NCBI RefSeq assembly: GCF_002159495.1
Contig: NZ_NFIT01000004.1
Location: 62,001-126,000, forward strand
Length of the DNA: 64,000 bases
Reading direction: 5' to 3'
Origin: Olsenella sp. An293
GTDB lineage: Bacteria; Actinomycetota; Coriobacteriia; Coriobacteriales; Atopobiaceae
Shown here: piece after piece, positions 8,708-16,490 of the stretch
Layout: each line of letters begins with the position of its first letter
How positions within the stretch are numbered: position 1 is the first letter of the stretch
Notes under the pieces: generated by a model
Seen by the model: only the letters and a program-made list of their open reading frames with translations
What the model was told of the DNA's origin: nothing
Database searches by the model: none
Position numbers and translations under genes: made by a program

Positions 8708-9187
8708 ATGAGCAGCCTTGTTGCGTACTTCTCTGCCACCGGGACCACGGCCCATGTGGCCAACGAGCTCGCCCGCGCCATCGGGGCCGACCTCTTTGAG
8801 ATCGTGCCCGAGCAGCCCTACACCGCCGCGGATCTGGACTGGAGGGACAAGACCAGCCGCAGCTCGCTCGAGATGAACGACGAGGCGTGCCGCCCCGCCA
8901 TCGTGGGCCACGTGGACACCATGGCCGACTACGATACCGTCTTCGTGGGCTTTCCCATCTGGTGGTACGTCGAGCCGCGCATCATCGACACGTTCCTCGA
9001 GGCCTATGACTTTGCCGGCACGACCGTCGTGCCGTTTGCCACGAGCGGCGGCTCGGGCCTTGGCAAGGCGCCGCAGCGCATGGCCACGCTCGCGCCCGGC
9101 GCCACGGTCACGGAGGGGCGGCTGCTCAACGGCAACCCCAACGCAGACGAGCTGCGCACGTGGGCTCAGGGCGCTACGTCCTGCTAA
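8708..9187 (+). CDS. Flavodoxin
   Basis: 159 residues, flavodoxin fold. The FMN phosphate loop is FSATGTTAHVANELA near the N-terminus; FVGFPIWWYVEPRIIDTFLE and ATSGGSGLGKAP are the isoalloxazine-binding loops of the flavodoxin_4 type. A soluble one-electron carrier in anaerobic metabolism. AGGAG lies 8 nt before the ATG. TATACAAT at 8664-8671 and the palindrome GACGTAACGTC just after it are a possible promoter and operator. The stop codon lies inside the hairpin that follows. Confidence 0.9.
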   Translation: MSSLVAYFSATGTTAHVANELARAIGADLFEIVPEQPYTAADLDWRDKTSRSSLEMNDEACRPAIVGHVDTMADYDTVFVGFPIWWYVEPRIIDTFLEAYDFAGTTVVPFATSGGSGLGKAPQRMATLAPGATVTEGRLLNGNPNADELRTWAQGATSC

Positions 9188-9210
9188 TTGGGGACTGTCC
9201 CCCATTAGCA
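9182..9210. repeat. GGGGACTGTCCCC-type hairpin repeat (copy 1)
   Basis: TGCTAATTGGGG pairs with CCCCCATTAGCA over the 5-nt loop ACTGT. It includes the flavodoxin stop codon. Same core as the elements at 13863 and 26339. Confidence 0.75.
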
Positions 9211-9254
9211 GGCGCGCGGGCCGCGGGAAAGAGGATCCCCGCGACCCGCGCGCC
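9211..9254. terminator. Long GC hairpin after the flavodoxin gene
   Basis: GGCGCGCGGGCCGCGGG pairs with CCCGCGACCCGCGCGCC with one mismatch over a 10-nt loop. Very stable; could stop transcription in either direction. Confidence 0.55.
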
Positions 9255-9272
9255 GTTCCGAGGCCCGGTCGT

Positions 9273-9370
9273 GAGGACACGTACGCCCAACCGCCCGGTC
9301 CTTCTCGTAAATCAGCAGGTCAATGGTGTAGGCGAGAAGAACGGGCGGGTCGGAACACGTACATGTCCGG
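9273..9370 (+). repeat. Boxed-core repeat, divergent copy
   Basis: Ends GAGGACACGTACGCCC and CACGTACATGTCC form an imperfect inverted pair; inner arms ACCGCCCGG..TTCTCG and CGAGAAGAACGGGCGGGT pair as well. The core AAATCAGCAGGTC ... GGCGAGAAGAACG is the one found at 27509, 39394, 41864 and 61675. It fills most of the 254-bp gap before the MarR gene. Confidence 0.6.
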
Positions 9371-9441
9371 TAAGGCGCCACGTCTCCTCCACAATTGTTT
9401 GTATACTCACTATTTGCATGCGAACTAGTTACGGAGGGCCC

Positions 9442-9882
9442 GTGGAGCCGGACACGATTCATCACCTGCTGCTGGTGGCGTTCAGTCGCGCCAATCACGC
9501 GATGAACGCACGGACGCGCGATCACGGCCTCATGCCGGGACAGCCCAAGGTGCTCGAGTACCTCGCGGGAAACGAGGGGTGCCTGCAGCGCGACATCGCC
9601 CGAGCCTGCGAGATGGACCGCGCAACGGCCACGGGCGTGCTGGGGCGCATGGAGGGCATGGGGCTCATCGAGCGCCGGCCCAAGGTGGGTGACCGACGAG
9701 CCCTTGAGGTATGGCTCACCCCAGCCGGATGGGAGGCCGCCGAGTGCGTGGCGCGCTACGGGGCCGAGGTCGACGAGATCGCCTGCACCGGGCTTACCAA
9801 TGAGGAGCGCGACGTCCTTGCTCGCCTGCTCGTCCGTGTGCGGGACAACTTCAGCGAAAGAGGAGACGATGCGCATGAGTGA
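9442..9882 (+). CDS. MarR-family transcriptional regulator
   Basis: 146 residues with a MarR winged helix: LEYLAGNEGCLQRDIARACEMDRATATGVLGRMEGMGLIERRPKVGDRRALEVWLTPAG, split across helix, recognition helix and wing. GTG at 9442 has GGAGGGCC just upstream; longer in-frame forms run into the repeat and the flavodoxin end. Its end overlaps the YczE-like gene, so it probably controls that gene. Confidence 0.88.
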   Translation: MEPDTIHHLLLVAFSRANHAMNARTRDHGLMPGQPKVLEYLAGNEGCLQRDIARACEMDRATATGVLGRMEGMGLIERRPKVGDRRALEVWLTPAGWEAAECVARYGAEVDEIACTGLTNEERDVLARLLVRVRDNFSERGDDAHE

Positions 9883-10564
9883 GGTCGCAATCGAGGCGGG
9901 TAGGACGGGAGTGCTCGGAGGCGAGCGGGCGAGGCTGGCCCTGCGCTACCTCTGCTTTGCTGCGGGCCTGCTCATCAACTCGTTTGGCATCGCGTTCATC
10001 ACCAAGGCCGCGCTCGGCACCTCACCGGTCTCGAGCATCCCCTACGTGCTCGACCTCGCCTTCGTGCCCACCTTTGGCGAGACGACCTTCGCACTCAACA
10101 TGGTCTACATCGCGGCGCAGGTGGCGCTGCTGCGGCGCGATTTCCAGCCGATCCAGCTGCTGCAGATCGTGGCCAACCTCATCTTTAGCGCGTTCATCGA
10201 CGTGAGCATGGGGCTGCTCTCCTGGCTCGCGCCCGTGGGGCTTCCCGCCCAGCTGGCCTCGCTCGCGCTCGGCTGCTGCATCCTGGCCTTCGGCCTCTCC
10301 ATCGAGGTGGCGCCCAACGTGATCGTGGTGCCCGGCGAGGGCATCGTCCGCGCGATCGCCGGGAAGCTCGGCCGGCCGTTCGGCACCTGCAAGCTCTGCT
10401 TCGACGCCACGCTCGTGCTCATTGCCTGCGGGCTCTCGCTGCTCTTCTTTGGCTACCTCAACGGCCTCGGCGTGGGCACGATCGTGGCCGCAGTCATCGT
10501 GGGCCCCATCGTGAACGTCATCAACGCGCACCTGCCGCTCATCGGCGCAATCCGACAGCTGTAG
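9875..10564 (+). CDS. YczE/YitT-family membrane protein
   Basis: 229 residues, about six membrane segments. The motif FAAGLLINSFGIAFITKAALGTSPVSSIPYVL is the signature of YczE/YyaS/YitT proteins; GEGIVRAIAGKLGRPFGTCKLCFDATLV is the conserved second half. Function unknown, thought to be transport. ATG at 9875 lies 9 nt after AGGAG; the ATG at 9869 is an alternative. It overlaps the MarR gene by 8 bp. Confidence 0.85.
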   Translation: MSEVAIEAGRTGVLGGERARLALRYLCFAAGLLINSFGIAFITKAALGTSPVSSIPYVLDLAFVPTFGETTFALNMVYIAAQVALLRRDFQPIQLLQIVANLIFSAFIDVSMGLLSWLAPVGLPAQLASLALGCCILAFGLSIEVAPNVIVVPGEGIVRAIAGKLGRPFGTCKLCFDATLVLIACGLSLLFFGYLNGLGVGTIVAAVIVGPIVNVINAHLPLIGAIRQL

Positions 10565-10568
10565 CTTG

Positions 10569-10643
10569 GTGAGACAGTGGGGGCAGGCTCGTTTGTCTCA
10601 TTCTCCCCGAATGAGACAAACGAGCCTGCCCCCACTGTCTCAC
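10569..10643. repeat. Perfect 35-bp inverted repeat
   Basis: Arms at 10569-10603 and 10609-10643 are perfectly complementary over 35 bp, with the 5-nt loop TCCCC. Within each arm TGAGACA and TGTCTCA form the ends of a 31-nt unit, so this is two copies of one unit head to head. It starts 4 nt after the YczE stop and can also end transcription. Confidence 0.9.
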
Positions 10644-10690
10644 GCCGACTGTAATTTTGAGACGTGTTTTCTCGCAGGCCCAGACGCATG

Positions 10691-10705
10691 AATTGTTGTC
10701 CGGTC
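10691..10705 (+). promoter_or_regulatory. Leader box shared with the RhuM gene
   Basis: AATTGTTGTCCGGTC, 14 of 15 bases identical to the box at 7579, 64 bp before the YhcG start, with matching TACCCT and GAGAGCGGAGG downstream. Confidence 0.5.
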
Positions 10706-10754
10706 ACCCTGCTACCCTCTCCTCACGGATGAGCGCGGGAGAGCGGAGGACAGA

Positions 10755-11798
10755 ATGGAACCTAGCGAGAAGAACACTCTGGCGGGAACGAGCATCATGC
10801 CTGAAGAGCTCTACGAGTACATCACCGGTGTGCTGGACGCAGCCCGGAGGCGTGCCTACGCTGCGATCAACTTTGCCATGGTTGAGGCGTACTGAGAGAT
10901 TGGCCGCAGCATTGTGCGGCAGCAGGGCGGCGCGGAGCGTGCGGAGTACGGAGAGGCGCTCATTGACTCGCTTGCCGCCCGGCTTACTTCCGACTATGGG
11001 AAGGGCTTTACACGTGCCAACCTACGAAATTTGCGCCAGTTCTATCTGGCTTTTCCAATTCGCCACGCACTGCGTAGCGAATTGAGTTGGACTCACTATC
11101 GTCGACTTATGCGCATTCCCGACACCGAGGCTCGAACCTGGTACATGAACGAGTGCGCAGAGAGCGGTTGGAGCACGCGCCAGCTCGAACGGCAAATCAA
11201 CACCATGTTCAGAGAGCGCCTGCTCGCCAGCAGAGACAAGGAGTCCGTGGCAGCGGAGATCTTCGAGAAAGAGCCGCCCCAGAGACCGGAGGACATCATT
11301 CGCGACCCGTACGTCCTCGAGTTTCTGGGCGTCTCGCAGGACGAGAAGTTCCGCGAGACGGACATCGAGTCAGCGCTCATCACGCACCTGCAGCGGTTCC
11401 TCCTCGAGCTGGGCCGCGGCTTTGCCTTTGAGGCACGGCAGAGGCGCATCACCATGGACGGGCGCCACTTCTTCATCGACCTTGTCTTCTACAACTATCT
11501 CATGCGGTGCTTTGTGCTGATTGACCTCAAGACGGGCGATCTTACGCATCAAGATCTTGGCCAGATGCAGATGTACGTGAACTACTACACGCGCGAGCTC
11601 ATGAACGAGGGAGACAATCCGCCCATTGGCATCGTCCTCAGCGCCGACAAGAGCGATTCGCTCGTTGAGTACACCCTTCCGGAGGACAACGTTCAGGTGT
11701 TCGCTGCCAAGTATCTCTCCCACCTGCCCTCGAGAGAAGAGCTGGCCCGCGAGCTGAGCGCGGAGTATCGCGCGCTCGATGCCGCCAGGGAGCAGTGA
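10755..11798 (+). pseudogene. YhcG/DUF1016 PD-(D/E)XK nuclease-like protein with an in-frame UGA at a conserved Trp
   Basis: One frame runs through 347 codons, broken only by TGA at 10893-10895. Codons 1-46 read ...YAAINFAMVEAY, then TGA, then EIGRSIVRQQGGAERAEYGEAL. The DUF1016 N-terminal domain has AYWxIGR at this place, so TGA replaces Trp. The C-terminal part is the PD-(D/E)XK domain: RHFFIDLVFYNYLMRCFVLIDLKTG, with the catalytic D and LxK. Start ATG at 10755 has CGGAGGA upstream. TGG is used for other Trp. Restart at GTG 10914 has no ribosome site. These proteins are linked to DNA repair and to defence islands. Confidence 0.82.
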
Positions 11799-11821
11799 GC
11801 CGCAATGGGGCAGCGTCCCGC

Positions 11822-12856
11822 CTACCAGATGCCGAGCACGTGCTGCATGCCCAGGCTCACGGCCGCGATGGCAACCCAGCAGACAAGCCCCATGAGAATC
11901 GGCTTGCCACCCGAGCGCACGAGCTTCACCACATTGGTGTTGAAGCCGATGGCCGCCATCGCCATGATGATGAAGAACTTGGAAAGCTCCTTGATGGGCG
12001 CGGTGACGGCAGCGGGCAGCGCAAAGACCGTGGTCACCACGCTCGCCAGCACGAAGAACACGATGAAGAGCGGAAACGCGCGGCGCAGGCTGAAGGTGTT
12101 CTCGGCCTCCCCGCCAGCGCGACGGGTCTGGCGCACCTGCCAGACGGCGAGCCCAAGCGTGATGGGGATGATCGCCAGCGTGCGCGTGAGCTTCACGATG
12201 GTGGCGGCGTCGAGCGTGTTGGCGCCCGGGTGCATGCCGTCCCAAGCAGCGGCCGCAGCCGTGACGGAGGACGTGTCGTTCACCGCGGTGCCCGCAAAGA
12301 GGCCAAAGCCCTCGTTTGAGAGGCCGAGCATGCCGCCGAGCGTGGGGAACACGAGCGCCGCGATCACGTTGAAGAGGAAGATCACGCTGATGGCCTGCGC
12401 GACCTCCTCGTCCTCGGCCTTGATCACGGGCGCCGTCGCCGCGATGGCCGACCCGCCGCAGATGGAGCTGCCCACGCCGATGAGCGTGGAGATCTTGCCC
12501 GGGATGTTGAGCGCGCGGCAGAGCACATAGGACACCACGAGCGAGGTGGTGATGGTCGACACGATGATGGGAAGCGACGTGGCACCCACCTGCGCGATCT
12601 GCGCGAGGTTGAGGCCAAAGCCCAGCAGGATGACGGCCCACTGCAGCACCTTCTTGGAGGTGAACTTGACGCCAGCCTGCAGGGGCTCGCCCTTCTCGGC
12701 CGGAACCAGCAGCGCCAGCACCATGCCGATCAAAATGGCAAAGACAGGACCGCCCACGACCTCGAACTGCTTGCCCAGAAGCCATGCCGGCACCGCGATG
12801 ACCAGCGCAAACAGCACGCCCTTCCACATCTTGCCAAAGTCCTTGATGAGCTCCAT
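11822..12856 (-). CDS. YeiH-family putative sulfate exporter
   Basis: 344 residues, about ten membrane segments. [29 protein letters not shown] and [17 protein letters not shown] are the conserved UPF0324/YeiH blocks. The family is annotated as putative sulfate or sulfonate exporters. ATG at 12856 lies 8 nt after GGGAGG. Divergent from a LysR gene, the standard arrangement for YeiH. Confidence 0.88.
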   Translation of the reverse strand: MELIKDFGKMWKGVLFALVIAVPAWLLGKQFEVVGGPVFAILIGMVLALLVPAEKGEPLQAGVKFTSKKVLQWAVILLGFGLNLAQIAQVGATSLPIIVSTITTSLVVSYVLCRALNIPGKISTLIGVGSSICGGSAIAATAPVIKAEDEEVAQAISVIFLFNVIAALVFPTLGGMLGLSNEGFGLFAGTAVNDTSSVTAAAAAWDGMHPGANTLDAATIVKLTRTLAIIPITLGLAVWQVRQTRRAGGEAENTFSLRRAFPLFIVFFVLASVVTTVFALPAAVTAPIKELSKFFIIMAMAAIGFNTNVVKLVRSGGKPILMGLVCWVAIAAVSLGMQHVLGIW

Positions 12857-12909
12857 GCGCACGTCCTCCCGTTGGCACTTCCATCTAAAACAAGCCTACG
12901 GCCTGCGGT

Positions 12910-12947
12910 TATAATGAGTTCCTATCAGTTGCTTATGGATTCATAAG
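12910..12947 (+). promoter_or_regulatory. Promoter and LysR-type site between yeiH-like and lysR-like genes
   Basis: TATAAT at 12910-12915 is a consensus -10 for the LysR gene. CTTATG-GATT-CATAAG at 12932-12947 is a dyad of the spacing bound by LysR proteins (T-N11-A type), a candidate autoregulation site. No good -35 was seen. Confidence 0.45.
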
Positions 12948-12972
12948 TATTTGTTTGTCGATAAGGACGAGC

Positions 12973-13848
12973 ATGCTCGACTACCGCACGCACACGTTCC
13001 TCGCCGTGTACCGTTCCGGCAGCTTCACGCGCGCCGCAGAGCAGCTACACGTCACCCAGCCGGCGGTCTCGCAGCACGTCAGACAGCTCGAGACGCACTA
13101 CGGCTGCGCCCTTTTCTCCAAGACAGGACGCGGCGTGGAGCCCACCGAAGCGGGACGCCTCCTCTATCGCGCGCTCGATGCGGCGGAAAACGACGAGGAG
13201 CGCCTTCGCGCGGAGCTCGAGTCCCTGCAGAGCGAGAAGAACGTGCGCCCGCCTCTACGTCTCGGCTGCACGCGAACCGTCGCGGACTACGTGGCACCGC
13301 GGCTGCTGGCGCACCACCTTGCGCGTCACCCGCACGAGCGCGTCCTCATGCGCACGGGTAACACGGCGGAGCTGGTGACGCTCATCGACTCCGGCGAGAT
13401 TGACTTTGCTCTGGTGGAGGGCTCTTTTGACCGAAAAACCTTTGAGAGCGAGGCCTTCTCGCGAGAGCCGTTTGTCGCCGTTTCCGCCTCAGGGGAGCGA
13501 CCCATGAGCATCACCGACCTTCTCGATCGGCAGCTTGTCCTGCGCGAGCCGGGCTCGGGCACACGCGAGATTCTGGAGCGGCATCTCGCGGCGATCGACC
13601 TCTCCATCGACGACTTCGCAGGCGTCATCGAGCTCGCGAGCATACCCACGATCAAGGCGTGCGTCGCCGCCGGCGCAGGCGTGAGCTTTCTCTATCGAAC
13701 CGCCGTTGAGGAGCAGCTCGCCGACGGCACGCTCGTCGAGGTCACTCCTGTCGACTTTGCCATCAACCACGACTTCAGCCTCATCTGGCAGCGCGGGAGC
13801 CGCTATGCCGACCGCTATCGCTCCCTGCTCCGAGAATGGATTCCATGA
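12973..13848 (+). CDS. LysR-family transcriptional regulator
   Basis: 291 residues. The N-terminus is a LysR helix-turn-helix (FLAVYRSGSFTRAAEQLHVTQPAVSQHVRQLE), followed by a type 2 periplasmic-binding fold sensor. ATG at 12973 follows AAGGACGA. Most likely controls the divergent YeiH-like exporter; the effector is unknown but may be a sulfur compound by analogy with CysB-like proteins. Confidence 0.9.
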   Translation: MLDYRTHTFLAVYRSGSFTRAAEQLHVTQPAVSQHVRQLETHYGCALFSKTGRGVEPTEAGRLLYRALDAAENDEERLRAELESLQSEKNVRPPLRLGCTRTVADYVAPRLLAHHLARHPHERVLMRTGNTAELVTLIDSGEIDFALVEGSFDRKTFESEAFSREPFVAVSASGERPMSITDLLDRQLVLREPGSGTREILERHLAAIDLSIDDFAGVIELASIPTIKACVAAGAGVSFLYRTAVEEQLADGTLVEVTPVDFAINHDFSLIWQRGSRYADRYRSLLREWIP

Positions 13849-13862
13849 CAAAGGCGCCATCC

Positions 13863-13897
13863 ATCTGTAAATTAAGGACTGTCCCCAATTTACAGAT
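13863..13897. repeat. GGGGACTGTCCCC-type hairpin repeat (copy 2)
   Basis: 11-bp arms ATCTGTAAATT / AATTTACAGAT around AAGGACTGTCCCC. It fills the gap between the LysR gene and the YitT gene and ends just before the YitT ribosome site. Confidence 0.75.
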
Positions 13898-13907
13898 GCG
13901 GAGAATC

Positions 13908-14750
13908 ATGTCTCATAAGCTGATCAAGGTTGCGTCACTGATGCTTGGCAACCTGCTTCTGGCCCTTGCCGTCACGGCGTTCATCGTGCCGCACGGGCTC
14001 GTGCTCGGAGGCTCGACGGGCATTGCGCTCGTGGTCACCCATCTCGTTCCGCTGCAGCTCTCGCTGGTAGTGCTCGTGGCCAACATGGCGCTCTTCGTTC
14101 TCGGCGCGGCGTGCCTAGGACGCGCGTTCGCGGCCTCGACCATTCTGAGCACCTTTGCCTACCCGCTCGCCATGGCATTCCTGGAGACGCTGCCCCTGGG
14201 CGGGCTCGTCGAGGACCCCATGCTTGCCTCAGTCTGCGGGGGCGCGCTCATGGGCGCGGGCGCCGGCCTCATCCTGCGCGCCGGCGGCTCATCGGGGGGA
14301 ACCGACATCATCGCCCTCATCGCCCAGAAGTACCTGCACGTCAATGTGTCCGCGTTGCTGTGGATAATCGACGGCTGCGTGATTGCCTGTCAGCTCCCCT
14401 TCTCCGACGCGGAACAGACGCTCCTGGGAATACTCTCGCTCACCCTGCTCACCATTGTCATGAACCGAGTCATGGTCATGGGCCGATCGCAGGTCCAGCT
14501 GCTCATCTTCTCGACCGAGCACGAAACGATTCGCCAGCGAATCTTGGGCGAGCAGGACGCCGGTGTCACCATGGTGCCCATCGAGCAGGGCTACACGCGA
14601 CAGCAGAGCAGCGCCCTGCTGAGCGTGGTGCCCCGTCGAAAGCTCTGGGCAATCAGGGAGATGATCACCGAGGTCGACCCGGCGGCATTCTGGGTGATCT
14701 CCGAGGTGAGCGAGATGCGCGAGCGCGACCTCTCCCGGCGAGCCTCCTAG
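13908..14750 (+). CDS. YitT-family membrane protein
   Basis: 280 residues with about five to six membrane segments (GNLLLALAVTAFIVPHGLVLGGSTGIALV; GALMGAGAGLILRAGGSSGGTDIIALI) and a C-terminal DUF2179 domain (TMVPIEQGYTRQQSSALLSVVPRRKL, DPAAFWVISEV). DUF2179 is thought to bind a small ligand. GGAG lies before ATG at 13908. Transport role unproven. Confidence 0.88.
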   Translation: MSHKLIKVASLMLGNLLLALAVTAFIVPHGLVLGGSTGIALVVTHLVPLQLSLVVLVANMALFVLGAACLGRAFAASTILSTFAYPLAMAFLETLPLGGLVEDPMLASVCGGALMGAGAGLILRAGGSSGGTDIIALIAQKYLHVNVSALLWIIDGCVIACQLPFSDAEQTLLGILSLTLLTIVMNRVMVMGRSQVQLLIFSTEHETIRQRILGEQDAGVTMVPIEQGYTRQQSSALLSVVPRRKLWAIREMITEVDPAAFWVISEVSEMRERDLSRRAS

Positions 14751-14839
14751 GCAAAGGGGGACGGCGTTGCGTATCCGCAGCTAAGGATACCAGCGAGAAG
14801 GACGTCGGCTCTCAATTCTTATTTGACGGGAGATGACAA

Positions 14840-14864
14840 GGCGGCGGGGAGCCCGCCCGCCGCC
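14840..14864. terminator. GC hairpin between convergent genes
   Basis: GGCGGCGGG / CCCGCCGCC with a 7-nt loop, between the YitT gene and the convergent methyltransferase gene. Confidence 0.5.
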
Positions 14865-14903
14865 CCGCTCCGCAAGCGTGGTCCCGACGGCTGTTCTTTG
14901 ACC

Positions 14904-15503
14904 TCACACGCAAGCCGTTTTGGGCACAAAACGGCGGACCGTAGCGTGCTGCGGGCAGTCGCCCTCCTCCCCCGGAAGCTCGAAGGTGCCCTCACGCAGG
15001 ACCGTCCAGCCAGAGCGCTCCAGGTAGGCAGGCCACTCGCCGTTGTCGGACATGTGCACGAGCGTCACGGGGCCCGTCGCCTCTCGCTCAAGCTTGTCGA
15101 GAAACGCCTCGAGAACCGGAGTGTCGAAAGGATTGAAGAGGTAGACGTGCGTGTAGGCTGCGAGCGGCAGGTCAAGCACGCTGCCCGCGAGCACCCGCAC
15201 CTGCGGGTATCGCCTCGACCACGCCTTCGCCTCAGCCGCGAGCCGCGTGTCCAGCTCAACGCCCGTCACGCACCCGGGCAGCCCCGCGCCTACAAAGTAC
15301 GCGAGCACGCGACCGGCTCCGCAGCCCACGTCAAGTAGTTGGGAGTCCGCGCCAAAGTCCAGCCCGCCAAGAAGGTCCTCGAGCACAAAGTGCGGCGTGG
15401 CCGTAGGGTCATGGGCGCCCACCGCGGCATGACGAGTCCTCTCGGCGCGCTCAAGCGAGCGACCGGCAACGGCCAAATCACGCTGAAGATCATCGTCAAG
15501 CAT
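14904..15503 (-). CDS. SAM-dependent methyltransferase, class I
   Basis: 199 residues. LLDVGCGAGRVLAYFVGAG is motif I of class I methyltransferases and ELDTRLA the ribose-binding acid; HVYLFNPFD stands where many have NPPF/Y. Substrate unknown. ATG at 15503 has AGGAG 10 nt upstream, while the longer ATG at 15533 has none. Last gene of the minus-strand island that begins with the PHP gene. Confidence 0.75.
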   Translation of the reverse strand: MLDDDLQRDLAVAGRSLERAERTRHAAVGAHDPTATPHFVLEDLLGGLDFGADSQLLDVGCGAGRVLAYFVGAGLPGCVTGVELDTRLAAEAKAWSRRYPQVRVLAGSVLDLPLAAYTHVYLFNPFDTPVLEAFLDKLEREATGPVTLVHMSDNGEWPAYLERSGWTVLREGTFELPGEEGDCPQHATVRRFVPKTACV

Positions 15504-15507
15504 CGAG

Positions 15508-15699
15508 TCAGAGCTCCTTGACCGATCCGTCATGGTCGTACACGCGCTCATCCGAGCCGCCGGGCGACAGCGCGCCATAGGCATCCAGCACGCCACGCCG
15601 GCAACCCTACTCCACAGAGGGCTCCGGAACGCCGAAGACGCAGAACCGAGCATCAGCCATGCGTTGGCAAACTTCCGCGAGGTCCATCGGGAACTCCAT
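15508..15699 (-). pseudogene. Small ORF interrupted by an in-frame TAG
   Basis: ATG at 15699 (GAGAAG upstream) opens a 30-codon reading (ending FCVFGVPEPSVE), then TAG at 15607-15609, then the same frame continues (GVLDAYGALSPGGSDERVY..KEL) to a TGA 4 nt before the methyltransferase ATG. The smooth codon use after the TAG and its neat junction with the next gene suggest a once intact 63-residue protein. No family recognised; it could also be two chance pieces. Confidence 0.35.
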
Positions 15700-15743
15700 T
15701 CTTCTCGGCGAGAGCCTTTCGGCGGGGTCCTCGCCCAGCCGCG

Positions 15744-16490
15744 CTAGATTTCAAGAATCATGCCGTCACAGGCAACGTGCGCTCCTTTGGCCTCGGCAAT
15801 GCGCTGCAACGCGTCGTAGTCCCCCGTCGTCCACTCCGGGTTCTTGTGTATGAGGTAGGTGGAGCGGAGCAGCTCGGGCGGAAGCCCCTCAAGCAGTCCC
15901 TCCGCGGACGTGTGCTTGCTTTCGGCCCGCGACACGACGTCCCAGCACTCGTGCAGCAGGGTCATGCCCCGATAATCCCCCCTCCAATCAGACGGATCGA
16001 ACGCGGTGTCGGTCGCATAAATCAACTTGTTGTCCAACGTCAGCCTGAAGGACGGAGCGGAATGTCTCTGCGGCACGACCCCGACAGGAATCCCGTCAAC
16101 GGTAAAGTCGAGCCCCGCATAGTCAAAGCACCGGACCTCCCCGCAAAACTCGCGTAGCGGACGCGAGAAGAACGCGGGCTGCAGCAGCCGCTCGAGGATC
16201 CCTTCCGTCGTGTCCTCATAGCACGGGACGCCAGGCCCGTAGATGTGAAGCGACTTGCCCTTGAGGTGTGGAAGCAGGTAGATGAGCCCGATGATGTGAT
16301 CGAGATGGTAATGAGAGAGAAGGACCGTAATGCGGTCGTAACGCTCCAAGACGTCCTTATGCCCAAACAGGTTCGAGACCCCCGTGCCCGCATCCAGCAG
16401 AAACAGCTGGTCCCGAAGCTCCACCATAAAGCAGCTCGTCTCGTCTTGATTGGGAATCCACCCCGCACATCCCAGAAAGTAAACCCTCAC
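15744..16490 (-). CDS. MBL-fold hydrolase of the TIR-NACHT operon
   Basis: 248 residues. LSHYHLDH (His60, His62, Asp64, His65) is the two-metal MBL motif; ATDTAFDPSDW gives the bridging Asp and LIHKNPEW a late His. The layout (MRVYFLGCAGW start, LLDAGTG) is like RNase Z or phosphodiesterase MBLs more than lactamases. It starts at GTG directly after the TAA of the TIR-NACHT gene, with GGGGAG as ribosome site, so the two are made together. Could be a nuclease effector or an enzyme removing the TIR product (inference). Confidence 0.85.
   Translation of the reverse strand: MRVYFLGCAGWIPNQDETSCFMVELRDQLFLLDAGTGVSNLFGHKDVLERYDRITVLLSHYHLDHIIGLIYLLPHLKGKSLHIYGPGVPCYEDTTEGILERLLQPAFFSRPLREFCGEVRCFDYAGLDFTVDGIPVGVVPQRHSAPSFRLTLDNKLIYATDTAFDPSDWRGDYRGMTLLHECWDVVSRAESKHTSAEGLLEGLPPELLRSTYLIHKNPEWTTGDYDALQRIAEAKGAHVACDGMILEI

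Noticed and set aside
7640-11798. UGA read as Trp as a general code of this organism
   Set aside because: Many genes here end in TGA (for example LysR, MarR) and use TGG for Trp, so only a local explanation is possible.
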